From Algibacter amylolyticus (GTDB lineage: Bacteria; Bacteroidota; Bacteroidia; Flavobacteriales; Flavobacteriaceae): a DNA stretch of 64,000 nucleotides. The notes under the pieces are model-generated. The model ran no database searches. It was not told the origin of the DNA and was given only the letters and a program-made list of their open reading frames with translations. Each line of letters opens with the position of its first letter. Within the stretch, counting starts at the first letter, position 1. Position numbers and translations under genes: made by a program. This document shows, piece after piece, positions 26,448 to 39,800 of this stretch. The DNA lies in the NCBI RefSeq assembly GCF_014202225.1, contig NZ_JACHGE010000002.1:614636-678635 (forward strand). The letters run 5' to 3'.

Positions 26448-28019
26448 TTATTTTAATTCGAGTTCTTTAATTTCAATGTCGGATTTACCTCTTAATTTGT
26501 GGTAGGCTGCAGTCAATTCAGCTAATTTGTCTTTGTTAGTATTTGCTAAATCATTTTTCTGAGCTCTATCTTCTTTTAAATTATAAAGTTGATATTCATT
26601 AGAAATTCCTAATTCAATGTTTACTTGCTTATTAATTGGCTTTCCTTCGTAAGGCGGAATTAATACCCAGTCCCCACTGCGTAATGCTGTTTTTTGACCA
26701 GCCTCTAAAATTAAGTTTTTTCGACCCTGGTTAGATTTTCCTAAAAAGGCATTTAATAGTTGTTCACTATCATCTGTTTTTTCAGTACTACCAGTTAAAT
26801 GTGCTAAAGAGCTAAATAAATCTAACTGACAAACCACAGCATCTGATACCGTTGGCTCAATAGTTCCTTTCCAGTATGTAATAAATGGCACATGTGTACC
26901 TGCATCAAACAAGCTATATTTTCCACCTCTTAAACCTCCGGTAGGAGAGTGGTTTCCTAATTTCTCTACAGCATCATCATTATATCCATCATTTAATACC
27001 GGGCCATTATCACTAGATAAAACAATAAGTGTATTTTCTAAGATTTCTTCTGTTTCAAGAGTTTTAATGAATTCTCCAATAACCCAATCGGCCTCTAAAA
27101 TAACATCGCCACGTGGTCCCATACCAGATTTCCCAACAAAGCGCGGGTGTGGTGTGCGTGGTACATGTGGTTGTTGTAAGGCATAGTATAAAAAGAATGG
27201 ATTTTCCTTATGTTTTTTTACATAGGTTTGCGCTTCTTTTAAAAAGTGGTCTGCCATGTCTACATCGTTCCATTTTGCAGCTTCGCCACCTTTCATGTAT
27301 CCAATTCTAGGTATTCCGTTTACAATGCTGTTATTATGGCCATGGTGCCATTCCATAGATAAAAGTTCTGGATTATCTTTTCCTGTAGGCTCTCCTTCAA
27401 AATTTGTTTTGTAACTAATTTCAATAGGATCGTTGGGATCTAAACCGTCTACATGACCGTTTCTTATATACACAGTTGGCACTCTATCTTGTGTTGCAGC
27501 CATAATATACGATTCTTCAAAACCAACTTCATTTGGCCCAGGAGATACGCGTTCATTCCAATTTACATTTCCTCTACCTAAACCTAGATGCCATTTACCA
27601 ACGATAGCAGTTTGATAGCCTTGTTGCTTTAACATTTTAGGAACTGTAGTTTGTTCTGTACTTATAATTAATGGAGCTGTACCTGGTAAAATAGCAGCAT
27701 CTTTATTCCTCCATGGATATATACCTGTTAAAATCCCGAAACGGCTAGGAGTACAGGTTGCTGATGTTGCATAACCGTTTGTAAAACGTACACCACCATT
27801 GGCTAATTTATCGATGTTGGGCGTAGAGATTTCTGTTGCTCCATTTGCGCTGATGTCACCATAACCCAAATCATCCAAATAAATGAAAACAATATTTGGT
27901 TTGGTTTCTGTTTTTTGAGGTGCTTCTTGCTTCTTTTCGTTTTTACAGCTTACGGATAAAGCAAGCGTAATTATCATAATAGAGCATTTAAAAAATGTTG
28001 GTTTAAATAGTTGAATCAT
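26448..28019 (-). CDS. S1-family sulfatase, lipoprotein
   Basis: A 523-residue protein with lipobox ALSVSC after a hydrophobic leader. Motifs: FIYLDDLGYGDIS, formylglycine site C-T-P-S-R (ATCTPSRFGILTG near residue 90), IVGKWHLGLG, and SSDNGPVLND. This order and length match arylsulfatase A-like S1 enzymes. It is the last gene of the five-gene operon that starts at 36735, 12 bp after the next sulfatase, and is followed by a strong terminator. Which sulfate ester it removes cannot be told from sequence. Confidence 0.88.
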   Translation of the reverse strand: MIQLFKPTFFKCSIMIITLALSVSCKNEKKQEAPQKTETKPNIVFIYLDDLGYGDISANGATEISTPNIDKLANGGVRFTNGYATSATCTPSRFGILTGIYPWRNKDAAILPGTAPLIISTEQTTVPKMLKQQGYQTAIVGKWHLGLGRGNVNWNERVSPGPNEVGFEESYIMAATQDRVPTVYIRNGHVDGLDPNDPIEISYKTNFEGEPTGKDNPELLSMEWHHGHNNSIVNGIPRIGYMKGGEAAKWNDVDMADHFLKEAQTYVKKHKENPFFLYYALQQPHVPRTPHPRFVGKSGMGPRGDVILEADWVIGEFIKTLETEEILENTLIVLSSDNGPVLNDGYNDDAVEKLGNHSPTGGLRGGKYSLFDAGTHVPFITYWKGTIEPTVSDAVVCQLDLFSSLAHLTGSTEKTDDSEQLLNAFLGKSNQGRKNLILEAGQKTALRSGDWVLIPPYEGKPINKQVNIELGISNEYQLYNLKEDRAQKNDLANTNKDKLAELTAAYHKLRGKSDIEIKELELK

Positions 28020-28031
28020 AAAGAAATAGCT

Positions 28032-29423
28032 TTAGTTTGAGTTTGTTGATTTTTTTCTAGTTTGTTCCCATCTTTTTTCTTCTTTAAGCACATTTTCTGC
28101 ATGTGGATCAAGCCAGTTAGGATCAATATTTTTAGCATCCCATTTTTTATAAGCAGCTTCTAGATTGGCTATGATTTTTGAATTACCATCCGAAATATCA
28201 TAACGTTCTAAACTGTCCTTTTTTAAATTAAACAGTAGGGTTTTGTTTTTATAAGCACTCTTGTATAGTTTGTAATCTCCTTTTCTTACTGCATATTCAA
28301 AGTTTCCAGAAGACCTCCAAAAAAGTTCATCGTGTGGTGCCGATTTTACTTTATTTGTAATATATGGCAATAAATCTACTCCATCTAGTTGTTTTTCTTT
28401 TCTTGCCTTAGCTCCAGCCGCATTTAAGAATGTAGGAAATAAATCTAAAGATGATACAATATTTTGATAATGTTGATTCTCTTTAATTTTCTTTGGCCAA
28501 GTCATGAAAAATGGCACTTTTATACCGCCTTCAAATAACATCCCTTTATGACCTCTATATGGTCTGTTATCTGCATGTTCAATTCTACCGCCATTATCGC
28601 TTAAAAATACAATAATAGTATTGTCTTTAATATTATTGGCTACCAAAGTAGAATCTATTCTACCAACATTATTATCAACAGCGTTTACCATGGCAGCATA
28701 AATACTTCTACCAGCGTATTCAATATGTTTTGTTTTTTCTAGATATTCTCTAGTTGCTTGATCTGGCGAATGAGGTGCATTATAGGCTAAATACATAAAA
28801 AAAGGTTTGTCATCTTTTTTAGAAATATACTTAATAGCTTCATCTGTAAAATCGTCAGTAAGGTACTTTAATTCGTTTTCAGGAACAACTTTACCATTTC
28901 TATATATGGTTTGAATATCATTTTTGGATTTCCCCCAATAGTTCATGCCGCCTCCAGGAAAACCAAACCAATGATCGAAACCTTGATTAGGAGGATATAA
29001 ATCTGGATGATCTCCAAGATGCCATTTTCCAATAGCACTAGTTCTATAGCCTTGTTCTTTTAATGCTTCAGACATCATTTTTTCTGATAAAGGAGTTCCT
29101 ACTGTTGCATCATTTTCTTGATGATAAGGCATGTTACAATCATGACCAAAACGAGCTTGATAACGCCCCGTTAATAAACCAGCTCTCGACGGACTGCAAT
29201 AAGGGTGAGATACGTAGCCGTTTGTAAATACAACACCTTGAGAGGCTAACCTGTCTAGATTTTGAGTTGGGATGTCTGTGCTGCCATTAAAACCAACATC
29301 GGCCCAACCTTGATCGTCGGTTAGGATCACAATAATGTTAGGTTTGTCTTGACCAAATGTATTATTTATGGAGGTAAATAATATTAAAAATAAAAGGCCT
29401 AAAGTTCTTTTTCTGAAATTCAT
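28032..29423 (-). CDS. S1-family sulfatase, exported
   Basis: A 463-residue protein with signal peptide ending NNTFGQ. Motifs: IVILTDDQGWADVG, formylglycine site C-S-P-S-R (PYCSPSRAGLLTGRY near residue 75), IGKWHLGDHP and LSDNGGRIEH. It is the compact S1 core without an extra C-terminal domain. The gene starts 2 bp after the stop of the upstream GH2 gene, so the two are tightly coupled. This suggests that sulfate removal and galactoside cleavage alternate on the same oligosaccharide, an inference from order. Confidence 0.88.
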   Translation of the reverse strand: MNFRKRTLGLLFLILFTSINNTFGQDKPNIIVILTDDQGWADVGFNGSTDIPTQNLDRLASQGVVFTNGYVSHPYCSPSRAGLLTGRYQARFGHDCNMPYHQENDATVGTPLSEKMMSEALKEQGYRTSAIGKWHLGDHPDLYPPNQGFDHWFGFPGGGMNYWGKSKNDIQTIYRNGKVVPENELKYLTDDFTDEAIKYISKKDDKPFFMYLAYNAPHSPDQATREYLEKTKHIEYAGRSIYAAMVNAVDNNVGRIDSTLVANNIKDNTIIVFLSDNGGRIEHADNRPYRGHKGMLFEGGIKVPFFMTWPKKIKENQHYQNIVSSLDLFPTFLNAAGAKARKEKQLDGVDLLPYITNKVKSAPHDELFWRSSGNFEYAVRKGDYKLYKSAYKNKTLLFNLKKDSLERYDISDGNSKIIANLEAAYKKWDAKNIDPNWLDPHAENVLKEEKRWEQTRKKSTNSN

Positions 29424-29425
29424 TT

Positions 29426-31915
29426 TTACTTAGTGTTTACAATTATGTTATCTACCGCTAAACCAATAGAAGTTGCTTTTATATTTATGGTTCCTGCTTT
29501 TTCGGTGCCTTTAATAATTGCTAAACATTTACCGTAGAAAGCTTTGATGTGATCTTCTTTAAATGATTCTAATGATGCAGAGTTACCATTCCCCACAGAT
29601 TCTAAAACACCATTTCCGGTTATTTCAAAATTCACTAGGTTTTCAGCATTCGGGCATAAGTTACCATCCTTATCTTCAATTCTAACGGTTATAAAAGACA
29701 AGTCTTTTCCGTCTGCATCGATTTCAGTTCTATCAGCTATTAATCTGATTTTAGCAGGTTTTCCAGCTGTTTTAATTTCTTTGGTAGCAGCAACTTCACC
29801 GTTTTTATAAGCAACCACTTTAATGCTACCCGGTTGGTAAGGCACATTCCAAGACAATCTGTATTTTGACTTAAACATACCTCTTTTAAATCCGTACCCT
29901 GAATCTAAAAAGCCTCTGTATTCTGTGTGCACGTCGGTTAAATCTTTTCCTTTTACTCTTTTTCCGTAAGATTTTCCGTTTACAAATAGTTCAACTTCAT
30001 CACAATTGGTATAGGCGTAAACAGGAATAGTTTCTCCCTTTTTAGCTTCCCAATTCCAGTGAGGTAAAACGTGAACCATCGGTTCTGTTGTCCATTGACT
30101 TTGGTATAAATAAAATCTATCTTTTGGAAATCCACATAAATCTACAGGAGCAAAATAAGAGGCGTGAGATGGCCAATCGTCATTCCAATAACCATTGGTT
30201 GTATTATCTCGACCACCATAAGGCGTTGGTTCTCCTAAATAATCAAAACCTGTCCAAATAAACTCTCCTAAAGAATGTGGATTTGCTTCTTGAGCAGCAA
30301 ATTCAACATCTGGAGAATATGCCCAAGATGGTCCAACAGTAACATCGTAACTAGAAACCTGGTTGGTTTCCTTTTTAACCTTGTAATCTAAGGGTATATC
30401 GTAATAACCTCTTGTACTGGTTTGAGAAGATGTTTCAGATCCATAAAAAATCATATCCGGGTTTTGTTCTCTAATTTCACCGTAATATGCCGGTTTGTAG
30501 TTTACACCAACAACATCTATTTGATACGCTAATTTATTTGTAAATGATGCAGGATAGTAATTAAAACCAGCAGTTGTTGGTCTAGTGTTATCTTCATCAT
30601 GGCAAATATCATTAAGCATTTTTGCTATTTTCCAACCATCTGGTTTACCTTGCTCTAAAATTTCGTTACCAATACTCCACATAATAACAGAAGGATGATT
30701 ACGATCTCTTTTTATCATATCTCGTAAATCGGTTTCTGCCCATTCATCAAAATAATTACTGTAGCCATTAGGTACTTTTGGTAGTTTCCATTCATCAAAA
30801 GCTTCATCAATAACAACAATACCTAATCTATCGCAAACTTGTAGCATTTCTGTAGATGGCGGGTTATGACTTGTTCTTAGAGCATTAGCGCCCATAGATT
30901 GCATAATTTGCATTTGACGCTCTGTAGCTCTATAATTTACAGCGGCTCCTAGAGGTCCTAAATCGTGATGCATACAAACACCGTTTAGTTCTACAGCTTT
31001 TCCGTTAAGGTAAAAACCTTCTTTTTTAAATTCAATTTGTCTAATACCAAATTCTGTTTCAAACTCATCTACAACGTGACCATCAATTTTAACTCGGCTA
31101 ATGGCTTTGTATAAATTAGGAACACCAATATCCCAAAGTTTTGGGTTGCTTACTTCAATGTCTTGAATTTGTTTTCCTTCGGAATTTTTTTCTAGTTGAA
31201 TAGTTTGAGTAGATACCGCAACACTATTATTTTCTGTATCTAAAATAGTTGTCTCTAAAGTAGCTTCCGTATTAGAATCTGTTGCGTTTTTTATTTTAGT
31301 TTCAATTTTAACAGTTGCTTGTTCTGCAGTTGCGTTTGGCGTTGTAATATAGGTTCCCCATTGCGGAATATGTACGGCATTGTTTATTTTTAAGCGTACA
31401 TTACGATAAATACCAGCACCAGGATACCATCTTTCCGATAGGACTTCTGGAGCACATTGTACTGCAATAACGTTATCTTCTCCAAACTTGATATGCGGTG
31501 TTAAATCGTACTCAAAACCACTATAACCATAATGCCTTTTACCAACATTGTGGCCATTAATAAATACGGTAGAATTATCCATTACACCATCAAATTCTAT
31601 AGAAATTTGCTTGTTTTTATGGTTAGAATCAACAGTAAAATGTTTTCTATACCAAGCAATGCCATCTATTGGTAAACCACCATTTCGGGCATTGTGCTTA
31701 TTATCAAAAGGACCTTCAATAGCCCAATCGTGTGGTACATTTAATTTTCTCCAACTACTATCATCTAAAGTGATGCTTTCACCTTGAGGAATAGTGTCTT
31801 TTTTAAATAACCAATTCTTGTTAAAGTCTTTATCGGTAATTAACGTTGGTTTGTTCTCATTACATGAAAACATAAATAGAATTAAAATGAATACTAATAT
31901 TTTATGAAATTGCAT
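29426..31915 (-). CDS. GH2 family exo-glycosidase, lipoprotein
   Basis: An 829-residue protein with lipobox LFMFSC. GH2 domain order is complete: IDGIAWYRKHF in the sugar-binding domain, NHPSVIMWSIGNEILEQ with the acid/base glutamate near residue 414, and FYGSETSSQ with the probable nucleophile. C-terminal Ig-like domains end with a GNG-containing repeat. It is a paralogue of the enzyme encoded at 1044-3545 (same length and motif spacing), differing in being lipid-anchored. It lies between a LacZ-like GH2 gene (14 bp) and a sulfatase gene (2 bp), and probably trims desulfated galactan oligosaccharides at the inner face of the outer membrane. Confidence 0.88.
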   Translation of the reverse strand: MQFHKILVFILILFMFSCNENKPTLITDKDFNKNWLFKKDTIPQGESITLDDSSWRKLNVPHDWAIEGPFDNKHNARNGGLPIDGIAWYRKHFTVDSNHKNKQISIEFDGVMDNSTVFINGHNVGKRHYGYSGFEYDLTPHIKFGEDNVIAVQCAPEVLSERWYPGAGIYRNVRLKINNAVHIPQWGTYITTPNATAEQATVKIETKIKNATDSNTEATLETTILDTENNSVAVSTQTIQLEKNSEGKQIQDIEVSNPKLWDIGVPNLYKAISRVKIDGHVVDEFETEFGIRQIEFKKEGFYLNGKAVELNGVCMHHDLGPLGAAVNYRATERQMQIMQSMGANALRTSHNPPSTEMLQVCDRLGIVVIDEAFDEWKLPKVPNGYSNYFDEWAETDLRDMIKRDRNHPSVIMWSIGNEILEQGKPDGWKIAKMLNDICHDEDNTRPTTAGFNYYPASFTNKLAYQIDVVGVNYKPAYYGEIREQNPDMIFYGSETSSQTSTRGYYDIPLDYKVKKETNQVSSYDVTVGPSWAYSPDVEFAAQEANPHSLGEFIWTGFDYLGEPTPYGGRDNTTNGYWNDDWPSHASYFAPVDLCGFPKDRFYLYQSQWTTEPMVHVLPHWNWEAKKGETIPVYAYTNCDEVELFVNGKSYGKRVKGKDLTDVHTEYRGFLDSGYGFKRGMFKSKYRLSWNVPYQPGSIKVVAYKNGEVAATKEIKTAGKPAKIRLIADRTEIDADGKDLSFITVRIEDKDGNLCPNAENLVNFEITGNGVLESVGNGNSASLESFKEDHIKAFYGKCLAIIKGTEKAGTINIKATSIGLAVDNIIVNTK

Positions 31916-31929
31916 AATTCAATTAGGGT

Positions 31930-35199
<3,270 letters not shown>

Positions 35200-35220
35200 T
35201 TATTTATAAAAATTAAATAC

Positions 35221-36735
35221 TTATAATGTTTTATTTAAAGCCGAAATGTCTAATGGATCGTCCATGTCTTTTTGAAGCTTTAATAGTTGATTGAATAATG
35301 TTTTTACGCGTTCTCTTTGTTCAGGGTTTTTAGAAATGTCATGTATTTCCTCGGGATCTTTTTTAAGATCGAATAACAATACTTTTTCAATTTTAGGGTA
35401 TACCAAAAGTTTATATCCGTCTTTTCTAATCATCCTTTGGGCATCTTTATAAGCACCGTAAATAGCATGGTAATTACTAGTTTTCTTAGCACCTTTGGCA
35501 ATGTCTAAAAAAGTATTAAACTCAATATACTTTGGTTTTTCTACACCTGCAATATCTAGTGAAGTGGCCATGGCATCTTGCAAATACACATCTACATTCG
35601 TTTTTTTATTCTTAGGGATATCTGGTCCTAAAATTATCATTGGTGGTCTAATACTATGGTCAAATAAGCTTTGTTTACCTATTAAACCATGTCTTCCCAT
35701 AGCTAAACCATGATCTGCAGTGAAAATAATATAGGTGTTGTCCATTTTACCAGAAGCTTTAAGCACTTCAATTATTTTACCTATTTGTGCATCTACGTGT
35801 GTAATACTCGCGTAATATTCTTTGGTATGTGTTTTTACAGCTAATTCAGTTCTTGGAAAAGGCGCTAAGGCTTCATCTCTAACATTTATACCGCTAGCAA
35901 TATCCTCATTAAAAGGGTACTTTAGTAAATAACTTTCGGGTAGTGATATGCTGTCTAAGTTATACATATCAAAATACTCTTTTGGAGCTTGCCTCGGATC
36001 GTGAGGGGCATTAAAAGCTAAGTACATAAAAAAGGGATTGTCTTTAGTTTTTGCTTCATCTATAAAAGATATAGCATCATCTTTTAATACTTCACTCCAA
36101 TGTTTTCCGCCTTCCCAAAAACCACCTTTAGACGTGTCAAAAGAACTCCAAGTGGTGTCGTTAATAGATTTTGGTCGGTTATAACCATTAGGCATAATAG
36201 CTTCGTAATCTGGATTTTTTGTTTTAGATAGCGAATCGAATTTTGCAACCATTTCCCAATGATCCCAAGTGTCTTTTGGCATTCCCGGACGCACATGTTT
36301 GGTATGTTGAAAAACCTGGTTTGCAGGTGCATCTACATGCCATTTACCTGTCATGTATGTATCATAACCATTTGTTTCTAGAAGTTTTCCCCAGGTTTTA
36401 TTTAAGGAGTCTTTTTTTATCCAATTTTTTCTGAAGTTATTTACATTCCAAACAGATCTACCAGAAATTAACATGGCTCTAGAGGCAGCACAAACGGCGC
36501 CACTCCAAGCTCCCATGTTGTAAGCATTTGTAAATGTGGTTCCTTCTTTAACCAACAAATCCATTGTTGGGGTAATTATTTCATTATTCCCAAGTGCATG
36601 AATAGAAGAGTAAGTTTGATCGTCGGTAAAAATGAAGACGATGTTTGGCTTTACTTTAAAAGCTTCTTTTTCAACCTTTTTGTTACATGAAGAAATAGCA
36701 ACTATTAAAAATAAAAAACAGATTTTAATTTTCAT
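35221..36735 (-). CDS. S1-family sulfatase, lipoprotein, C-A-A-S-R formylglycine site
   Basis: A 504-residue protein with lipobox AISSC. Motifs: IVFIFTDDQTYSSIHALG, formylglycine site C-A-A-S-R (GAVCAASRAM near residue 78), TGKWHVDAP and FTADHGLAMGRHG. Alanine replaces the usual proline at the third position, a variant accepted in some S1 subfamilies. Residues AWSGAVC before the site also differ from the other four sulfatases here. It is the first gene of the operon running to 26448 and lies about 150 bp from the stop of the HTCS gene. Confidence 0.88.
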   Translation of the reverse strand: MKIKICFLFLIVAISSCNKKVEKEAFKVKPNIVFIFTDDQTYSSIHALGNNEIITPTMDLLVKEGTTFTNAYNMGAWSGAVCAASRAMLISGRSVWNVNNFRKNWIKKDSLNKTWGKLLETNGYDTYMTGKWHVDAPANQVFQHTKHVRPGMPKDTWDHWEMVAKFDSLSKTKNPDYEAIMPNGYNRPKSINDTTWSSFDTSKGGFWEGGKHWSEVLKDDAISFIDEAKTKDNPFFMYLAFNAPHDPRQAPKEYFDMYNLDSISLPESYLLKYPFNEDIASGINVRDEALAPFPRTELAVKTHTKEYYASITHVDAQIGKIIEVLKASGKMDNTYIIFTADHGLAMGRHGLIGKQSLFDHSIRPPMIILGPDIPKNKKTNVDVYLQDAMATSLDIAGVEKPKYIEFNTFLDIAKGAKKTSNYHAIYGAYKDAQRMIRKDGYKLLVYPKIEKVLLFDLKKDPEEIHDISKNPEQRERVKTLFNQLLKLQKDMDDPLDISALNKTL

Positions 36736-36887
36736 GTTTCACGTATAGAAATAAAATTAGTATTTTTTTTTGATCACAAGTCTAATAGAGACTCGTGAGA
36801 AAACTTCTAGAAAAAGTTACAATACAAATTTGATATTTCTATATTTAAATGCGAATCACAGATGGTTTTTAAAGGGTAACAAATGTT

Positions 36888-39800
36888 TTAAGCATCTGTT
36901 TCCTCTTTATTGGCATCATCAGAATCTGAAAGACTTATGTACTTGCTAGGGATAACTCCAAATTGCTTTTTAAAGCATTTAGAAAAGTATGAGGCCGTGT
37001 TAAAACCAGTCATGTACATGATTTCTTTAACAGAAAGGTCGCTGGTTTCTAATAACTGTACAGCGCGTTTTAAACGAATATTTCTAATAAACTCACTAGA
37101 TGAAAGCCCGGTAAGTTCTTTGGTTTTTAAATATAAGTTACTTCTACTCATATTCATTTCTTTTACAAACATTTCAACGCTAAATTCTGAATTCATCATG
37201 TGTTTTTCAACAATTTCAATAGCATTTTGAAGGAAAGATTCATCGGAAGATGTTACTGTAATCTCATTCGGTTGTAAAGTAATATCTCTATTAAAACGCT
37301 TTCTTAATTCTTCACGATGTTTTAAAATATTCGAAATTTTTAACTCCAAAAGTTCTAAATCAAATGGCTTTCTTATATAAGCATCTGCACCTGTTTTTAG
37401 ACCTTCAATTTCTTTTTCTTGAGATGTTTTTGCGGTTAACATTACCACAGGAATATGACTAGTTTCTTGAGAGCTTTTAAGCTGATTACAAAATTCTATA
37501 CCATCCATAACAGGCATAACTAAATCTGTAATTACAATGTTAGGCATAAATTTATTTGCTAATTCTAAGCCTTTTTGGCCATTTTCAGCTTCGTAAACAT
37601 AATACTTTTCTCCAAATCCTTTTTTAATGAAAGATCTAATGTCTGCATTATCATCTATAATTAATAATATAGGTAGCTTAGATCTTGATCTCGATATGTT
37701 TTGGTCAACAATATCATCCATAAAACTTATGGCATGAGAGTCGGCATCTTCTTTAGTAAGGAAAGTGTTGGATTCAAAAACCTCATGAAAATTTGTTTCA
37801 TTGTTCGTATTAAAATTTTCTTTGTCTTTTGGCAGCCATACTATAAATTTCGATCCATTTTCCGAATCGCTAATTACTTTTATAATCCCTTGGTGCAACT
37901 CTACAAGGTTTTTTGTAAAAGAAAGTCCAATACCAGTGCCTTTTGTGTCTTTTTGCTTAGTGATACCTATTTCGGTATAAAAGCGCTCAAAAATATGCTG
38001 AATTCTATGTGCAGGTATCCCAGGACCAGAATCTTTAACTTGAATTACAACGTATTTAGATTGCTCTATATCCATTAAAATACCTTCAGGTTCAGTGAAA
38101 TCTTCACCATCAAATATATCTAAGCTGATAGCGCCTTCTTCCGGAGTAAATTTAAATGCGTTTGATAGTAAATTATTTATTATTTTTTCAACAGCATCAG
38201 GATCAAACCAAGTTAAAATGGAATGTTTTGAAGCATCTATTTTAAAAAAGATATTCTTCTTTTTGCTTAAAAATTGAAAAGGTTCTCCTATTTCTTTTAG
38301 AAATTCAACAATATCACTTTTACTTAAATTCAGATTCATTTTACCCTGATCCATTTTTCTGAAATCTAATAACTGGTTTATTAATCTCAGTAAATAGTCG
38401 GTGTTTTTGCGCATAATTCCGTACTGGTCGTTGGTTTCCTTAGGACTGATGGTTTCACCTTTTTTTATTAGGTAATCTAAAGGACCTTTTATTAGGGTTA
38501 ATGGCGTTCTGAATTCATGCGATATATTAGTAAAGAATTCCAGTTTTAAACGGTGAATTTCTTCATTTTTTTCTTTCTCAAATTGGTTGAGTTCCAATTG
38601 ATGCTTTTTAGCAGAACGTATAATAGTATATCTTCTATAAGCTAAAAGAAGACCTATAGCGATTAGCAAGTAAAGAAATTTAGCTGCATTGGTACGCCAC
38701 CAAGGTGGAATTACATTTATCTTTAATTCTACAGGAGTTTCATCCCAAATATTATCATTGTTTGATGCCTTAACCTTTAGCGTATAAGTTCCTGGTTCTA
38801 GGTTGGTATAAGTGGCATATCGATTGTCTGATGTTGTGTAAATCCAGTCTTTATCAAAGCCTGCAAGTTTGTATGCGTATTTGTTTTTACTAGAGGCGGC
38901 ATAGTGTAGTGCGGCAAATTCGAAGGAAAAACTATTTTCAATGTATTTTAATTCAATCTCGTCTATGGAGTTTATAGATTTGTTTAAAATTACGCGTCCG
39001 TTGATTTCTTCACCAATAGAAACGGGTTTATTAAAAATAGAAAAGGCAGTAAGTACAGTTTCTGCTTTTATTTTGTTGCTAATAATGTCTTCTGGATAAA
39101 ATGCATTAAATCCGTTTACACCACCAAAAAGCATTTTACCGTCCTTAGTTTTAAAGGCAGATAATTCACTGAATTCGTTGCTTTGCAAGCCATCATTTAC
39201 ATCGTAATTTTGAAAGGTTTCATTCTCGGTATTAAATTTTGATAATCCTTTATTTGTAGAAAGCCACAGGTTTTTTTGATCGTCTTCTAAAATCCCTTTA
39301 ATAACATTATTGGGCAGTCCATCTTTTTCAGAATATGCTTTAAAACTAATCTTCTTATCTGTTACAATCAGCTTATTCAATCCGCCTCCAAAAGTCCCAA
39401 TGTAGAGATCTCCAGATTTGGTTTCAAAAACAGTTAAAATATAGTTGTGGCTTATAGACGTTTTGTCTTTTGGATTGTTTTTGTAAATATTGAATTTTGG
39501 ATTTTTTACATGAATTTGATCCGGCGTTAATCTAGATAAACCATTACCAGTAGCAAACCAAATGTTTCCTTTTGAATCTTGAAAAATATCACGAATAATG
39601 TTGTTAGAAATACTAAATTTCTTGTTTGGATTGTTAGAGAGTATGTCTTTCTTAAAACTAATGCCGTCTTCATTAATTAATCGCCTATGTACACCTCCAT
39701 TGTAGGTGCCTATCCAAATATTTCTATCTTTATCCTGAAGCAAAGAAAAGACGCCGTTTGGAAATTCTTTTAAAGGTTTTAAATCATTATCTGTTAGAAT

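Noticed and set aside
36736-36887. Operator or terminator between the HTCS stop and the first sulfatase gene
   Set aside because: The 152 bp were read on both strands. Only weak, imperfect inverted repeats (for example around TTCTAGAA) and one near-miss -7 box were found, not enough to call a site.
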